Origin: VAXT01 sp035318925
GTDB lineage: Bacteria; Actinomycetota; Thermoleophilia; Gaiellales; Gaiellaceae
Assembly: GCA_035318925.1 (NCBI GenBank)
Contig: DATHDS010000002.1
Location: 6,427 to 70,426 of the forward strand
Reading direction: 5' to 3'
DNA length: 64,000 nt
Part shown: in pieces, positions 19,640 through 28,118 of the stretch
Layout: every line of letters begins with the position of its first letter
Numbering within the stretch: the first letter of the stretch is position 1
Translations under genes and position numbers: made by a program
The notes under the pieces: model-generated
Told to the model about the DNA's origin: nothing
The model's database searches: none
Seen by the model: only the letters and a program-made list of their open reading frames with translations

Positions 19640-20227
19640 GTGGCGTTAGACGTGCTCCTCCTCGGCGTCCAGGGGGCCGGCAAGGGGACGCAGGCCAAGC
19701 GGATCGCCTCGGACTACGGGCTCGCGCACATCGCGACCGGCGAGATCCTTCGGGAAGCGATTGCCGACGGCAGCCAGCTCGGCCGGCGTGTGCAGCCGAT
19801 CCTCGAGAGCGGCGAGCTCGTCCCCGACGACCTGATGATCGAGCTGATCCGGGAGCGGCTCCAGTCCGACGACGCAGAGAGCGGTTTCGTCCTCGACGGG
19901 TTTCCCCGCACTATGATGCAGGCAGAGGCGCTCGACTCGATGCTCGCCGAGATCGGACGGCCCCTGTCGGTTGTCTTCGACCTCCAGGTCCCGGACGAGG
20001 TGGCGCTCGAGCGCCTGCACCTGCGCGCGGAGCAAGAGGGGCGGGCAGACGACACGCCGGAGGCGATCGAGAAGCGGCTCGAGCTCTATCACCGCGAGAC
20101 CGAGCCGCTCATCGCGCACTACCGGCTCCACGGCAATCTCGTCGGGATCCACGGGAATCGGCCGGAGAACGAGGTCTTCGCCGAGATCCAGCAGGCCCTC
20201 GACCAGGCGCGCGTCGTGGCCTCATGA
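19640..20227 (+). CDS. adk: Adenylate kinase, short form
   Basis: Adenylate kinase (195 residues) converts ATP plus AMP to two ADP in the cytoplasm. The GTG at 19640, one base after the secY stop, gives the P-loop LLGVQGAGKGTQAKRIA. The AMP-site segment DGFPRTMMQAEAL is present. The LID is the short form, with GRADDTPEAIEKRLELY and no zinc-finger cysteines. It overlaps map by 4 nt. Confidence 0.97.
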   Translation: MALDVLLLGVQGAGKGTQAKRIASDYGLAHIATGEILREAIADGSQLGRRVQPILESGELVPDDLMIELIRERLQSDDAESGFVLDGFPRTMMQAEALDSMLAEIGRPLSVVFDLQVPDEVALERLHLRAEQEGRADDTPEAIEKRLELYHRETEPLIAHYRLHGNLVGIHGNRPENEVFAEIQQALDQARVVAS

Positions 20228-21000
20228 TCATTCGCAAGTCCCCCGCCGAGATCGAGACGATGGCCAATGCCGGCCGCGTGGTCGCCGACACGCTCGCGCT
20301 CGTGGGGGAGCACGTGCGCCCGGGCGTGACGACGGCGGAGCTCGACGAGCTGGCCGATGAATTCATCCGCTCGCAGGGCGGCACGTCGTCGTTCAAGGGT
20401 TACAGGGGCTATCCCGCCTCCATCTGCACGTCCCCGAACGAGATGGTCGTGCACGGGATCCCCGGCGTGCGCACGCTGGCCGACGGCGACATCCTGTCGG
20501 TGGACGTTGGCGTCTCACTCGACGGGTTCGTGGCCGACTCGGCCTACACGTTCCCGGTCGGAGAGGTCTCCGTGGAGGCCGAGCGGCTGCTCGAGGCCTG
20601 CCAGGCGGCGCTCGCGTCCGGGATCGCACAATGCCGGCCCGGCAAACGCCTCTCGGACGTCTCGCATGCGATCCAGATGACAACCGAAGAGGCGGGCTAC
20701 TCAGTCGTCCGCAGCCTCGTCGGCCACGGCATCGGCCGCGCGATGCACGAGGACCCGCAGATCCCGAACTACGGCGCTCCCGGCCGCGGGCCCGAGCTCG
20801 CTTCGGGGATGACCTTCGCGATCGAGCCGATGATCAACGCCGGCGGCCCCGAGATCTACCTCCACGACGACGAGTGGTCGATCTCGACCGTCGACGGGGC
20901 GCTCTCGGCCCATTTCGAGCACACGGTCGCGATCACCGACGAGGAGCCCCGCATCCTGACAACCGACAAGAATCGGGCCGGAGCCCTTTTGCTACCATAG
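20224..21000 (+). CDS. map: Methionine aminopeptidase type I
   Basis: This 258-residue enzyme removes the initiator Met from nascent proteins using two divalent metals. Metal-ligand motifs are in order: DGDILSVDVGVSLDGFVADS (two Asp), the GHGIGRAMHEDPQIPNYG region (His), TFAIEPM (Glu) and the C-terminal FEHTVAITDEEP (Glu). The ATG overlaps the adk stop. Its last codons contain the -10 element of the following rpmJ promoter. infA, which usually follows map, is absent. Confidence 0.97.
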   Translation: MIIRKSPAEIETMANAGRVVADTLALVGEHVRPGVTTAELDELADEFIRSQGGTSSFKGYRGYPASICTSPNEMVVHGIPGVRTLADGDILSVDVGVSLDGFVADSAYTFPVGEVSVEAERLLEACQAALASGIAQCRPGKRLSDVSHAIQMTTEEAGYSVVRSLVGHGIGRAMHEDPQIPNYGAPGRGPELASGMTFAIEPMINAGGPEIYLHDDEWSISTVDGALSAHFEHTVAITDEEPRILTTDKNRAGALLLP

Positions 21001-21065
21001 TTTTTCACCGCGCAGCTCTGCTGTGCGTGTCTCTATGTCCCTACGACCGCGCTTAAGGGCGCGGT
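20990..21065 (+). promoter_or_regulatory. Extended -10 promoter and hairpin leader for rpmJ-rplQ
   Basis: TGCTACCAT (20990-20998) is an extended -10 element ending at the map stop, and no good -35 is seen. The leader then forms two small hairpins. One is around CGCGCAGCTCTGCTGTGCG (21010-21028). The other is ACCGCGC-TTAAGG-GCGCGGT (21046-21065), just before the rpmJ ribosome site GAGGAG. This could set expression of the alpha operon separately from spc. S4 is a known autoregulator in E. coli, but nothing here shows S4 binding. Confidence 0.45.
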
Positions 21066-21083
21066 TCTCGTGCGAGGAGCGGT

Positions 21084-21197
21084 GTGAAGGTTCGAGCGTC
21101 AGTCAAGCCGATGTGTGAGCGGTGCCGCGTGATCCGGCGGAACGGCCGGACGATGGTCATCTGCACAAATCCCAGACACAAGCAGAGGCAGGGGTAA
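21084..21197 (+). CDS. rpmJ: 50S ribosomal protein L36, zinc-binding type
   Basis: This 37-residue protein starts at GTG 21084 (MKVRASVKPMCERCRVIRRN). It carries the C-C-C-H zinc site: Cys11, Cys14, Cys27 and His32 in CERC and CTNPRH. The TAA is directly followed by the ATG of rpsM. The preceding leader has hairpins and a promoter. Confidence 0.96.
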   Translation: MKVRASVKPMCERCRVIRRNGRTMVICTNPRHKQRQG

Positions 21198-21581
21198 ATG
21201 GCACGAATTGCAGGCGTAAACCTTCCCCGCGAGAAGCGGATCGAGGTCGCGCTCACGTACATCTTCGGCATCGGCCGCTCGAGGTCGCGCGAGATCGCCG
21301 CAGCCCTCGGGCTCTCCCTCGACACGAAGGTCAGCGACCTGACCGACGGGGAGATCACGAAGCTGCGCGATTACATCGACACGAACCTCCAGGTCGAGGG
21401 CGACCTCCGCCGGGAGCGCTCGCAGGCGATCAAGCGCCTCGGCGAGATCGGCGCCTACCGCGGGGTGCGGCATCGCCGCGGCCTGCCGGTGAACGGCCAG
21501 CGCACGAAGACGAACGCCCGCACGCGCAAGGGCCCGAAGAAGACCGTGGGCCGCGGCAAGAAGGCACCGTCTAAGACTTAA
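21198..21581 (+). CDS. rpsM: 30S ribosomal protein S13
   Basis: S13 (127 residues) contacts the P-site tRNA and the L5 bridge. It starts MARIAGVNLPREKRIEVALT, with the helix-two-turn-helix motif IFGIGRSRSREIAAALGL and the RHRRGLPVNGQRTKTNAR segment. The basic C-terminal tail ends KKAPSKT. The stop overlaps the rpsK ATG. Confidence 0.97.
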   Translation: MARIAGVNLPREKRIEVALTYIFGIGRSRSREIAAALGLSLDTKVSDLTDGEITKLRDYIDTNLQVEGDLRRERSQAIKRLGEIGAYRGVRHRRGLPVNGQRTKTNARTRKGPKKTVGRGKKAPSKT

Positions 21582-21985
21582 TGGCTCCTCCCAGGAAACA
21601 AGCAGGACGCGGGCGCGCGAGGCGCCGCGTCAAGAAGAACATCGCCATCGGCCAGGCGCACATCAAGACGTCGTTCAACAACACGATCGTCACGCTGACC
21701 GACGCCCAGGGGAACGTCATCGTCTGGGAGTCCGCCGGCTCGGCCGGCTTCAAGGGCTCCCGCAAGTCGACCCCCTTTGCCGCCCAGGTCACGGCCGACT
21801 CGTGCGCGCGCAAGGGCATGGAGCACGGCCTCCAGAAGGTCGAGGTCTTCGTCAAAGGCCCCGGCTCGGGCCGCGAGACCGCGATCCGGTCGCTCCAGGC
21901 AGCCGGGCTCGAGATTCTCGGCGTCAAGGACGTCACCCCGCAGGCGCACAACGGCGTACGCCCCAGGAAGCGGAGGCGCGTCTAA
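21581..21985 (+). CDS. rpsK: 30S ribosomal protein S11
   Basis: S11 (134 residues) forms the 30S platform near the mRNA exit. Conserved segments are AHIKTSFNNTIVTLTDAQGN, the GFKGSRKSTPFAAQ stretch and the C-terminal DVTPQAHNGVRPRKRRRV. The start overlaps the rpsM stop (TAATG) and the stop overlaps the rpsD start in the same way. Confidence 0.97.
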   Translation: MAPPRKQAGRGRARRRVKKNIAIGQAHIKTSFNNTIVTLTDAQGNVIVWESAGSAGFKGSRKSTPFAAQVTADSCARKGMEHGLQKVEVFVKGPGSGRETAIRSLQAAGLEILGVKDVTPQAHNGVRPRKRRRV

Positions 21986-22605
21986 TGGCCAGGGACCGCG
22001 GCCCGAAGTGCAAGCAGTGCCGGCGAGAGGGCATGAAGCTCTTCCTCAAGGGCGAGCGCTGCCTGACCGAGAAGTGCGCGATCGAGCGCCGCAGCTACCC
22101 GCCGGGCGAGCACGGCCGCGGACGCATCAAGCAGTCCGAGTACCTGCTCCAGCTGCGCGAGAAGCAGAAGGCGCGCCGGTTCTACGGCCTGCTCGAGAAG
22201 CAGTTCCGCACCTACTACGCGAAGGCCGCGAAGGGCTCGGGGATCACGGGTGAGGAGCTCCTGCGCATGCTCGAGACGCGGCTCGACAACGTCGTCTACC
22301 GGCTCGGCTTCGCCGCGTCGCGAGCCCAGGCCCGCCAACTCGTCCGCCACGGCCACTTCCACGTCAACGGGCGGCGGGTGAACATCCCCAGCTACCAGGT
22401 TCGCCCGGACACCATCATCACGATGGCGCCCGGCAGCTCGGCCGAGCAGGTCATCCGCGACGCGACCGACCTCACCGCTTCGGTCGCCCCCTGGCTCCAG
22501 GCCGACCACGAAGCACTCACCGGGAAGATCCTCAAGCTTCCCGAGCGATCGGAGATCGACACTCCGGTCCAGGAATCACTGATCGTCGAGCTCTACTCGA
22601 AGTAG
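21985..22605 (+). CDS. rpsD: 30S ribosomal protein S4, zinc-binding type
   Basis: S4 (206 residues) initiates 16S rRNA assembly. The ATG at 21985 gives MARDRGPKCKQCRREGMKLF. The zinc site uses CKQC and the later CLTEKC cysteines, so this is the C+ form. The S4 RNA-binding domain (RLDNVVYRLGFAASRAQARQ) follows. The stop is 10 nt before rpoA. Confidence 0.97.
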   Translation: MARDRGPKCKQCRREGMKLFLKGERCLTEKCAIERRSYPPGEHGRGRIKQSEYLLQLREKQKARRFYGLLEKQFRTYYAKAAKGSGITGEELLRMLETRLDNVVYRLGFAASRAQARQLVRHGHFHVNGRRVNIPSYQVRPDTIITMAPGSSAEQVIRDATDLTASVAPWLQADHEALTGKILKLPERSEIDTPVQESLIVELYSK

Positions 22606-22615
22606 AAAGGAACGC

Positions 22616-23584
22616 ATGGCTACACGTACGACTTTGATGGACTTCCAGGTGCCGCGAATCGTCCACGAGGAAGTGGACGAGCAGCGCGGCCGGTTCACGA
22701 TCGAGCCGCTTGACCGCGGCTTCGGCTACACGTTCGGCAACTCCCTGCGCCGCGTGCTGCTCTCCTCGCTTGAGGGCGCCGCCGTCACCTCGGTCAAGCT
22801 CGAGGGCGTCGCGCACGAGTTCACGACCCTGCCGGGCGTGAAGGAGGACGTGACCGACATCATCCTGGCTCTGAAGAACATGATCTGCCGCCTACACGGC
22901 GAGTCCCCCGAGATCGAGGTTCGTCTCAACAAGCGCGGCCCCGGCAAGGTCACGGCGGGCGACATCGAGGCTCCCGCCGACCTCGAGATCCTCAATCCCG
23001 ACCTCCAGATCGCGACCCTGTCCGACAAGGGCAAGCTCGAGCTGACGATGACGATCGGGCGCGGGCGCGGCTACGTGCCGGGCGAGATGAACCGCGGGCC
23101 TGAGCACACGATCGGCGTCATCCCGATCGACTCGATCTTCTCGCCGGTTCGGCGCGTCTCGTACGACATCGAGGCGGCCCGCGTCGGCCAGCGCACCGAC
23201 TACGACAAGCTCAACCTCGACGTCACGACCGACGGCTCGGTCGATCCGCGCGAGGCGATCGGCCAGGCGGCCGAGATCCTGATCCGGCAGCTTGCGATCT
23301 TCACCGACATCGACAAGATCGAGGGCTTCGGCGAAGTCGCTGCGGAGGCGCTTCCGGCCGAGGCGCCGCTCGCACACGGGATGGAGAACTTCCCGATCGA
23401 GGAGCTCGAGCTCGGCGTCCGCTCGTACAACTGCCTGAAGCGCGTCGGCATCGAGACGATCGGCGACCTCGTCGTGAAGAGTGAGAACGAGCTGGCCGCG
23501 ATCCCGAACTTCGGCAAGAAGTCGATCGAAGAGGTCAAGGAGACGCTGGCCACCCATGGCCTGAATCTCCGCGGCGACGAGTAG
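22616..23584 (+). CDS. rpoA: RNA polymerase alpha subunit
   Basis: RpoA (322 residues) scaffolds RNA polymerase and contacts promoter UP elements and activators. The N-terminal dimerisation domain has GFGYTFGNSLRRVLLSSLEG. The C-terminal domain (about 250-322) contains the DNA-contact region LGVRSYNCLKRVGIETIGDL and NFGKKSIEEVKETLA. A GAAAGGA ribosome site precedes the ATG. It is co-transcribed with the S13-S11-S4 genes, as in most bacteria. Confidence 0.98.
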   Translation: MATRTTLMDFQVPRIVHEEVDEQRGRFTIEPLDRGFGYTFGNSLRRVLLSSLEGAAVTSVKLEGVAHEFTTLPGVKEDVTDIILALKNMICRLHGESPEIEVRLNKRGPGKVTAGDIEAPADLEILNPDLQIATLSDKGKLELTMTIGRGRGYVPGEMNRGPEHTIGVIPIDSIFSPVRRVSYDIEAARVGQRTDYDKLNLDVTTDGSVDPREAIGQAAEILIRQLAIFTDIDKIEGFGEVAAEALPAEAPLAHGMENFPIEELELGVRSYNCLKRVGIETIGDLVVKSENELAAIPNFGKKSIEEVKETLATHGLNLRGDE

Positions 23585-23589
23585 CGCTC

Positions 23590-24033
23590 ATGCGGCATCA
23601 CCGCAAAGGGAAGAAGCTCGGCCGCACGTCAGCGCACCGCAAGGCGCTCTACTCGAACCTTGCGGGCGCGCTGATCGAGCACGGCCGGATCAAGACGACG
23701 CTGGCGAAGGCCAAGGCTGTCAGGCCGATCGCGGAGCAGATGATCACGCTCGGCCGGCGCGGGGATCTCCACGCACGGCGGCAGGCGCTCGCCTACCTGC
23801 ATTCGAATGACGTCGTCACGATGCTCTTCTCCGAGGTCGCCCCGCGCTTCACCGACCGGCCGGGCGGCTACTCGCGGATCGTCAAGCTCGGCCCGCGCTT
23901 CGGGGATGCGGCCGAGATGGTCTACCTCGAGCTCGTCGACTACGTGCCGCCGGCTCCACGCGCGAGGGTGCGCCGCGAGCCTAAGCCCGAGGAGGTCGAA
24001 GCCGAGTCGGGCGTCCCGGGCGTCACGACCTAG
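23590..24033 (+). CDS. rplQ: 50S ribosomal protein L17
   Basis: L17 (147 residues) lies near the tunnel exit. The start MRHHRKGKKLGRTSAHRKAL is canonical, and LIEHGRIKTTLAKAKAVRPI and PGGYSRIVKLGPRFGDAAEM (part of longer runs) follow. The C-terminus is an acidic extension of about 25 residues. Its TAG is the first triplet of the second 102-bp repeat, whose hairpins probably end the transcript. Confidence 0.96.
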   Translation: MRHHRKGKKLGRTSAHRKALYSNLAGALIEHGRIKTTLAKAKAVRPIAEQMITLGRRGDLHARRQALAYLHSNDVVTMLFSEVAPRFTDRPGGYSRIVKLGPRFGDAAEMVYLELVDYVPPAPRARVRREPKPEEVEAESGVPGVTT

Positions 24034-24132
24034 AGGTCCCGGGCCACGGGCCCGGGACTCGCGGAAAGTGCGAAGCACTTTGCGCGACTAAGGCACGCCT
24101 CGCAAGGAACGACGCCCTCGACGGGCTCGCCT
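24031..24132 (+). repeat. Dispersed 102-bp stop-codon-anchored repeat, copy 2
   Basis: Starts with the rplQ stop and aligns along its whole length with the minus-strand copy at 1971-2072. It contains the GTCCCGGGCC-ACG-GGCCCGGGAC hairpin and the AAAGTGC-GAA-GCACTTT hairpin. It probably serves as the rplQ terminator. From 24133 to 24280 I see only short GC inverted repeats and no gene. Confidence 0.7.
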
Positions 24133-24280
24133 TGCCGCGATCGTTGGTTGGTCAGCCACGAGTAGCGCTCACGGATGTTTCCGAAACCGGTCTAGGGTGG
24201 AGTCGTCTTGCGTCGGTGAAGCGCGTTGCCACGGTTAGCCCTGGTTCTCGCGGCGCTTGGCTCCGCGAGCGCCTGGGTCC

Positions 24281-25747
24281 TCAGCGCCGGCGAACTACCT
24301 CGCAGTTTCTGGAAACTCGGTCATTCCGATCGACGAACGCGATGTCGTGTCGACCCGATCCGCAATCGAGGATGTCGCCCGACCGGCCTCCAAACCCGCG
24401 CCCGGGGTCGCCCCACGCAAAGAGCCGGTCGTTGCCCGGCCCGCCGCGGAGGATGTCCGAGTCGACTCCACCCCGCAGCACGTCGTTTCCGGAATCCCCA
24501 TTCAGGCTGTCCAACCCCGGGCCACCCCTGAGCTCGTCGGAGCCGGGACCTCCGCTGAGGACGTCGTCGTGGACCGCGTACGCGTCTTGTGTGTCAACGC
24601 CTCCAACAAGAAGATCGTTGCCGGGACCACCGTTGAGGATGTCTCCGAAGCTGCCACCGAGGAGCCGGTCATTTCCCGCGCCTCCGTCGATGATGTCGGA
24701 ATCGCCCTCGCCTGCGAGCGTGTCGTTACCCGCGAGCCCTGCGATCACGTCCTTCAGGTTCGTCCCGACGATCCTGTCGTTGCGGGGCGTGCCCCGGATG
24801 TGACAATCGAGCGTCAAGCGCCGGCTCGCTCCCTTTTCGACAGCGATGAGACGAAGGCCCGTAAAGACGCAGGGCCCGTCATACGTCGCAGCGAGGTCGT
24901 TCGTGACCGGAGACCAGGATGGGTCACCGCCCTTGAATGATCGCTCGACCCCTCTCGCGGTGTCGACGACGGCGAACTTGGGCACCCGCTCCAGCGCTAG
25001 GTCTGCAGCAATCCGTGAGCCGTCGTGAGACCACTGCGGGAAGCCGACGAATCCTCTCTGAAGAGTCCGGAGTTGGGTTCCGTCCAGGTTTATGACGGTG
25101 AGTGAATCCCCGACGAGGAACGCAAGTCGATTTCCATCCGGTGACCAGGAGGGCCCTCGGGCAGCAACATCCCCCGAGTACACAACGCGACGCGAAGTTC
25201 CGTCGCTGTTCATGACGGACAGCGCTCCTTCTGGACTGATGAAGGCGAGTTGGCGTCCGTTGGGTGACCACGCGGGCAATCCGCCAGGACCGAGGCTCGT
25301 CGATCCGGTGCCGTCGGCATTCACCACGAAGATCTCTGCGGCGCCCGCGTAGGCCAGTCGTTGGCTGTCCGGTGCCCAGGAGAAGCTGAAGCCGCTTGCT
25401 GCAATGAGATGGGGCTCAGACCCGTCCAGGTTCTTGACCTTGAGTGGACCGCCGTCCCAAAAAGCTACCTTCGTCCAATCCGGCGAAAGGACAGGAGCGG
25501 GGCCTGGGTATGAGCGCACGTCGACAACTCGTTGCGCTTCGCCTCCTGCTACCGCGACCGTGTAGATGGCCTCTTCCACCGACGAACTGCGAAGGAAGGC
25601 GATCCGCTGCCCGTCGGGTGACCATTGTGGATGGGAGTCAAAGACGCAAACCTGGCGGAAGGTGCACGCCTGGGTCGTCGCATTGGCGCCGCTGCTCATG
25701 AGACAGAGGCTCGTCAGGACGACTGCGGCGGTGAGAATCCCCTTCAT
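24281..25747 (-). CDS. Secreted beta-propeller protein with RTX-like calcium repeats
   Basis: This protein has about 488 residues from the ATG at 25747, which gives a signal peptide MKGILTAAVVLTSLCLMSSG. A longer GTG start at 25771 is possible. TAGTGT lies 8 nt before the ATG on the minus strand, fitting a leaderless transcript. Residues about 30-310 hold TolB/WD40-like blades (PQWSPDGQRIAFL, PSWSPDGNRLAFL, PQWSHDGSRIAAD). About 335-470 hold six or more RTX-type nonapeptide repeats (GGAGNDRLLG, GGPGNDLLVG, GDSGNDVLRG) that bind calcium in known proteins. Probably extracellular; specific role unknown. Confidence 0.8.
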   Translation of the reverse strand: MKGILTAAVVLTSLCLMSSGANATTQACTFRQVCVFDSHPQWSPDGQRIAFLRSSSVEEAIYTVAVAGGEAQRVVDVRSYPGPAPVLSPDWTKVAFWDGGPLKVKNLDGSEPHLIAASGFSFSWAPDSQRLAYAGAAEIFVVNADGTGSTSLGPGGLPAWSPNGRQLAFISPEGALSVMNSDGTSRRVVYSGDVAARGPSWSPDGNRLAFLVGDSLTVINLDGTQLRTLQRGFVGFPQWSHDGSRIAADLALERVPKFAVVDTARGVERSFKGGDPSWSPVTNDLAATYDGPCVFTGLRLIAVEKGASRRLTLDCHIRGTPRNDRIVGTNLKDVIAGLAGNDTLAGEGDSDIIDGGAGNDRLLGGSFGDILNGGPGNDLLVGGVDTQDAYAVHDDVLSGGPGSDELRGGPGLDSLNGDSGNDVLRGGVDSDILRGGPGNDRLFAWGDPGRGFGGRSGDILDCGSGRHDIAFVDRNDRVSRNCEVVRRR

Positions 25748-25910
25748 GGCACTGGACACTAGACAGCACACGTCAGGGATTCGTAGGCAAATTGGAAGGA
25801 GTTCTGCGCGGTGACAACTTCGTTGAGTGGTCTCAAAGCCGATTCCTAAGTCGCGCTGATAATCGCCCCTGCGTAACAGCGTCGGCTGCCTTCAGTTCGC
25901 CAAACCCCGC

Positions 25911-26546
25911 CTAGAGCCGAGACTCGAGCAGCACGAACGCCGGGTTCGGAATGTCGTTCGGGCTCGCGTCGACCCAGATCTCAGCTTCGTCCGGCAGTTC
26001 GTCGCGCAGCCGCTCCGCGAGCTCGTCGGCGAGCTCCTGCGTGAGCACGTCGACGGTCACATAGCGCCAGCGGCGGTGCACGGGGAAGCCCTCGCCGTCC
26101 AGCCGCTCCTGAACCTCGGCCGCCTCGGCCCGGCCCGGGAGGGCGATCTTGACGAGCCAGTCGTAGGAGCCGTCCCGCTGGGCTTCGATCCACTTGGTCT
26201 CTTCCTTCAAGCGGAGCTCCTCGTGCTCTCCCTCGGCGGTCTGCGGGAGCGGTATCGATGCGTCCTTCCAGGCCTCCTCCACCGGGTGCCAGCGCGTGAC
26301 GGCGATCTCGGCCGTCAGGTTCTCCGTGGCGACGAGCTCCCGCGCCACCCGCTCGGCCTCGCGCGATTCCGACTCCCGGCCCGCGTAGAGGAAGACCCGT
26401 GGGCCGTCCCTGGTGACGACGACCCTGCCGCCGAGCCGCTTGCGGGCCTCGTCGTCGAGATCATGCGCGCGCAGCCGCTCGCCGAGCCCGAGCCCGTGTT
26501 CCGCGTCGTCGAGGTCGATCTCGACCCGCCATTCGTCGTCGCGCAT
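25911..26546 (-). CDS. Conserved-looking hypothetical protein
   Basis: I do not recognise this 211-residue protein. The ATG at 26546 (MRDDEWRVEIDLDDAEHGLG) is preferred because TATCAT lies 8 nt upstream on the minus strand and longer frames run into truA. It is acidic, with no signal or membrane segment, and has two apparent repeats of a small alpha/beta unit: FLYAGRESESREAERVAREL near residue 60 and YVTVDVLTQELADELAERLR near 170. It is divergent from truA, and the -10 boxes overlap. Confidence 0.7.
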   Translation of the reverse strand: MRDDEWRVEIDLDDAEHGLGLGERLRAHDLDDEARKRLGGRVVVTRDGPRVFLYAGRESESREAERVARELVATENLTAEIAVTRWHPVEEAWKDASIPLPQTAEGEHEELRLKEETKWIEAQRDGSYDWLVKIALPGRAEAAEVQERLDGEGFPVHRRWRYVTVDVLTQELADELAERLRDELPDEAEIWVDASPNDIPNPAFVLLESRL

Positions 26547-26569
26547 GGAACGGGATGATATGCGGCGCC

Positions 26570-27286
26570 ATGCGCATGAGGCTGACGATCGAATACGACG
26601 GGACCGGGTTCCGGGGCTGGGCCGCCCAGCCGGGACTGCGCACTGTCGAATGCGTCGTGCGGGAGGCGCTCTACTCCGTCTACGCCTCGTACGAAAAGCT
26701 TGCGGTTGCAGGGAGAACGGACACAGGAGTGCACGCACTGGGCCAGTGCGCCAGCGTCAACGTGGAGGGCGGGCCGCCGGTCGAGAGTGCGGCAAAGGCG
26801 CTGAACACGGCGCTGCCCACGGACGTCTCGGTGCTCTCGGCGCAGAAGGCGGCTCCGGACTTCCATGCGCGGCACTCGGCGCGCGGCCGGACCTACCGAT
26901 ACCGCATCTGGCGTCGTCAGACGCCGTCGCCGTTCGAGCTGCACCGCAGCTACTGGTACCCCCGCCCGATCGACTACGACTCGCTGGCCGCCTCCGCCGA
27001 CACGCTGATCGGAGAGCACGACTTCCGCGCGTTCACGAAGACCGTGACTGGGCACGAGAGCTTCAGGCGCGAGATTCGCGAGTGCGCGTGGTTCGAGCGC
27101 GGCGACGCCGTCGAGCTCGAGATCACGGCCAACAGCTTCCTGCGCCACATGGTCCGCGCCCTGGTCGGCACGATGCTCGAGCAATCGGCCGCCGACTTGG
27201 CGCGACTACTGGAAGGCGCGCCACGAGAGGAAGCGGGGACGACCGCGCCGCCACACGGCCTCTACCTCGAGCAAGTCGAGTACTAA
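26570..27286 (+). CDS. truA: tRNA pseudouridine synthase A
   Basis: TruA (about 238 residues) converts U38-U40 in the tRNA anticodon arm to pseudouridine. The catalytic Asp is in VAGRTDTGVHALGQ. RLTIEYDGTGFRGWAAQPG at the N-terminus and NSFLRHMVRALVGTML near the C-terminus are family hallmarks. The start is placed at 26570; ATGs at 26555 and 26576 are also in frame. The 3' end overlaps the convergent mscL by 4 nt. Confidence 0.95.
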   Translation: MRMRLTIEYDGTGFRGWAAQPGLRTVECVVREALYSVYASYEKLAVAGRTDTGVHALGQCASVNVEGGPPVESAAKALNTALPTDVSVLSAQKAAPDFHARHSARGRTYRYRIWRRQTPSPFELHRSYWYPRPIDYDSLAASADTLIGEHDFRAFTKTVTGHESFRREIRECAWFERGDAVELEITANSFLRHMVRALVGTMLEQSAADLARLLEGAPREEAGTTAPPHGLYLEQVEY

Positions 27287-27663
27287 CGCGCAGAGACCTC
27301 CCTGAGCGCTGTCAACAGCTCCTGATGGCGCCGTTCCTCGTCGGGCATGCCTTCCTCGACAGGGCCGCGCATCCGCTTGAGCAACGCGCTCACCGGCTTG
27401 ACGACGAAAAAGAAGACCGCCGCCCCGATCGCCACGAACTGGATGACGTCGGTGATGAATGCGCCGTAGCTAAACACCGCGTCGTTGATCGTGAACGTCA
27501 GGCCCCGGAAATCTGGTTTCCCGATGACCATGGCGATCACGGGCATGAGGAGGTTGTTCACGAGCGAGTTGACTACGGCCGCGAACGCGAGGCCCATGAC
27601 GAAGGCAACGGCGAGCTCGACGATGTTGCCGCGAAAGAGAAAGTCACGAAACTCCTTCAGCAT
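27283..27663 (-). CDS. mscL: Large-conductance mechanosensitive channel
   Basis: MscL (126 residues) is a homopentameric inner-membrane valve that opens under membrane tension during osmotic downshock. It starts MLKEFRDFLFRGNIVELAVA. TM1 has the pore constriction region AFVMGLAFAAVVNSLVNNLL, and TM2 is VIQFVAIGAAVFFFVVKPVS. The cytoplasmic helix is at the C-terminus. The ribosome site GGAAGGAAG can pair with the upstream CCTTCC (27672-27690). Confidence 0.96.
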   Translation of the reverse strand: MLKEFRDFLFRGNIVELAVAFVMGLAFAAVVNSLVNNLLMPVIAMVIGKPDFRGLTFTINDAVFSYGAFITDVIQFVAIGAAVFFFVVKPVSALLKRMRGPVEEGMPDEERRHQELLTALREVSAR

Positions 27664-27696
27664 TGAAGCTTCCTTCCACTTGACGGAAGGCTGATC

Positions 27697-28095
27697 CTAA
27701 AACCGGTACGAATGCTGGCGGCTGAGGAAGAAGCCGTGCCCGCTCTTGTTCTTGCAACGCAGGCCTGTTGTGGTCGATTTGCAGGTAAAAGCACCGCGAC
27801 GCCAGGTCGTTCCGTACTTGACGATCCGGGCGCCGGGGGAGAAGACCGTGTCTCCCGCGCACACGGTTCCCGAGCGGCCTCGCGGGCCCATCTCATAGCC
27901 GAACGTCCAGTCGTTCTGGCAGCCCTTCGGCTTGTGCGGCGGCGGTTTCAGCCCCGTGCGGATGTCGCAGCGCAGATTTGCCGGCGAGCTCGAGTAGGCG
28001 CAGCCGATGTTGTGCGACGGTGTCTGGAAGAACACGAACGACGCGGCAGCCGAAGCGGGGAAGAGGAGCGCGAGCAAGAGCGCGAGCCGGGTCAC
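27697..28095 (-). CDS. Small secreted protein, DUF6636-like
   Basis: This 132-residue protein has a signal peptide (MTRLALLLALLFPASAAAS). The mature part has the pattern FQTPSHNIGCAYSSSPANLR, several paired cysteines and the ending GHGFFLSRQHSYRF. This resembles a small actinobacterial exported family that I recall as DUF6636; that assignment is from memory. The GTG start lies 24 nt from the divergent ligA start, with overlapping -10-like sequence (TAGCGT on this strand). Confidence 0.7.
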   Translation of the reverse strand: MTRLALLLALLFPASAAASFVFFQTPSHNIGCAYSSSPANLRCDIRTGLKPPPHKPKGCQNDWTFGYEMGPRGRSGTVCAGDTVFSPGARIVKYGTTWRRGAFTCKSTTTGLRCKNKSGHGFFLSRQHSYRF

Positions 28096-28118
28096 GGGCC
28101 GACGCTAGCATCAACTCC

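Noticed and set aside
24281..24940. Plus-strand open frames opposite the RTX-like region
   Set aside because: They mirror the Gly-Asp-rich nonapeptide repeats of the minus-strand gene and have no ribosome site.
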